Shown one piece after another: positions 63,629 through 64,000 of a stretch of DNA of 64,000 nucleotides. Made by a program: the position numbers and the translations under genes. The stretch is from the IMG/VR virus record IMGVR_UViG_3300010885_081999, positions 1-64,000 of that record; one strand, written 5' to 3'. Source of the stretch: a virus. Below the pieces are notes generated by a model that did no database searches, had not been told where the DNA came from, and saw only the letters and a program-made list of their open reading frames with translations. The first letter of the stretch is position 1. Each line of letters starts with the position of its first letter.

Positions 63629-64000
63629 TCAAAGGATTTGCGATGCGATGAGACAGCCTCTTGCCACCGCGTGGAGAGGATCGGCGGCGTGGCGGACTTC
63701 CTTTACGGGAAGTGGGAATCCGTTTGCGATCAGCTTCTTCTCGAAGTGTGCCACGAATCCTTTCGCCTTCGACGTTCCTCCTGCCACGATCACGGGCAGG
63801 GGATCCTTGAAATTGGGGAGCGACTTGTGACCTTCCATCGAGGCAGCAAGCTGCTTCGTGGTGTAGTCGATGAGACGGTCGTAGTAGGACGACACGGCTG
63901 CGAGCACCTGGTTTTCGTTTGGTTCTGCGACAGTAAAGTCGCCCTGTTCTTTCTCGGCCTGAACGACGGAGTCAGACTCTCCCGTCGCGACGGCGGACAT
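63629..64000 (-). CDS. Actin-like ATPase, C-terminal part
   Basis: The frame is open to the window edge (123 residues seen). P-V-I-V-A-G-G-T-S-K-A-K-G-F is the adenosine motif of the actin/ParM/Hsp70 superfamily, followed by V-R-H-A-A-D-P-L-H-A-V-A-R-G, as in ParM and archaeal-type actin homologues. A filament-forming ParM-like protein, for positioning phage DNA, or an Hsp70-like chaperone are the two readings. The N-terminal phosphate motifs lie outside the window. Confidence 0.7.
   Translation of the reverse strand: MSAVATGESDSVVQAEKEQGDFTVAEPNENQVLAAVSSYYDRLIDYTTKQLAASMEGHKSLPNFKDPLPVIVAGGTSKAKGFVAHFEKKLIANGFPLPVKEVRHAADPLHAVARGCLIASQIL

Noticed and set aside
1-64000. tRNA genes and CRISPR arrays
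   Set aside because: Reading by eye found no convincing cloverleaf with CCA-proximal pairing and no regular repeat-spacer array. A tRNAscan search would be decisive.

Overview
The window is a gene-dense stretch (94 CDS calls, no gene-free gap over 300 bp) of a large virulent tailed phage genome, probably a T4-like or jumbo myovirus. The phage reading rests on a collagen-like tail fibre end, a replicative helicase, a DnaE-type polymerase, two flap-exonuclease-family nucleases, RNA ligase, a complete deoxynucleotide-synthesis kit, homing endonucleases, and short overlapping genes mostly on the minus strand. Terminase, portal, major capsid and tail-tube genes are not in this window. GC is high, apart from AT-richer islands around the endonucleases, 20.1-21.4 kb and 54.0-55.2 kb. 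The host is unknown. A GapR-like protein and many starts that look leaderless would suit a Gram-negative, perhaps alphaproteobacterial, host, but this is weak inference.

Layout. 0-0.6 kb: tail fibre end and terminator. 0.7-3 kb: small genes, a cupin and a lipoprotein SGNH hydrolase. 3.0-7.5 kb: a plus-strand yeaH-spoVR-prkA module. 7.5-12.2 kb: Dam-like methylase, secreted serine protease, MBD4-like glycosylase, UDP-sugar pyrophosphorylase, Nudix hydrolase. 12.3-19.5 kb: nuclease, RNA ligase, DNA polymerase X, GapR-like protein and small genes. 19.5-29.7 kb: a run of tagged, probably virion-associated proteins together with a nucleotidyltransferase, a ligase-fold protein, a pterin dehydratase, a nitrilase, a membrane-protein trio (possible lysis genes) and a superoxide dismutase. 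29.7-34.4 kb: dCMP deaminase, thymidine kinase, two sugar epimerases and a kinase/TS-like fusion. 34.4-39.4 kb: DNA polymerase III alpha broken in two by a split intein with a free-standing homing endonuclease between the halves. 39.5-45.1 kb: epimerase, deoxyribosyltransferase, a second homing endonuclease overlapping an RHH gene, a divergent ThyX and dUTPase genes. 45.1-49.5 kb: tagged proteins and Dps. 49.4-53.9 kb: HNH nuclease, LD-carboxypeptidase, two DNA methyltransferases, phosphoesterase. 54-58.5 kb: Hsp20, thymidylate kinase, ThyX, more tagged proteins. 58.5-64 kb: class II ribonucleotide reductase, helicase, exonuclease and the end of an actin-like gene.

Two genome-wide patterns stand out. 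First, more than 20 proteins of unrelated body begin with a short amphipathic peptide, of the type MKIT-x-x-QLRRIIKEE or LLREYV-x-x-x-LLE, ending in a (I/L/V)-x-E site. This looks like a capsid-targeting peptide removed by a T4-like prohead protease, so these genes may encode a packaged cargo set. Second, the control signals are compact: a -10-like element ATA(G/C/T)TTA precedes about 20 transcription units, and many genes have a TAnnnT hexamer exactly 6 nt before an ATG without a Shine-Dalgarno, implying leaderless mRNAs.

The nucleotide genes form a pathway (ribonucleotide reductase, dCMP deaminase, dUTPase, ThyX, thymidine and thymidylate kinases). A kinase fused to a TS-like domain has the Asn-to-Asp change typical of dCMP hydroxymethylase, and there is a second, divergent ThyX. 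Together they raise the possibility of modified pyrimidines in the phage DNA.
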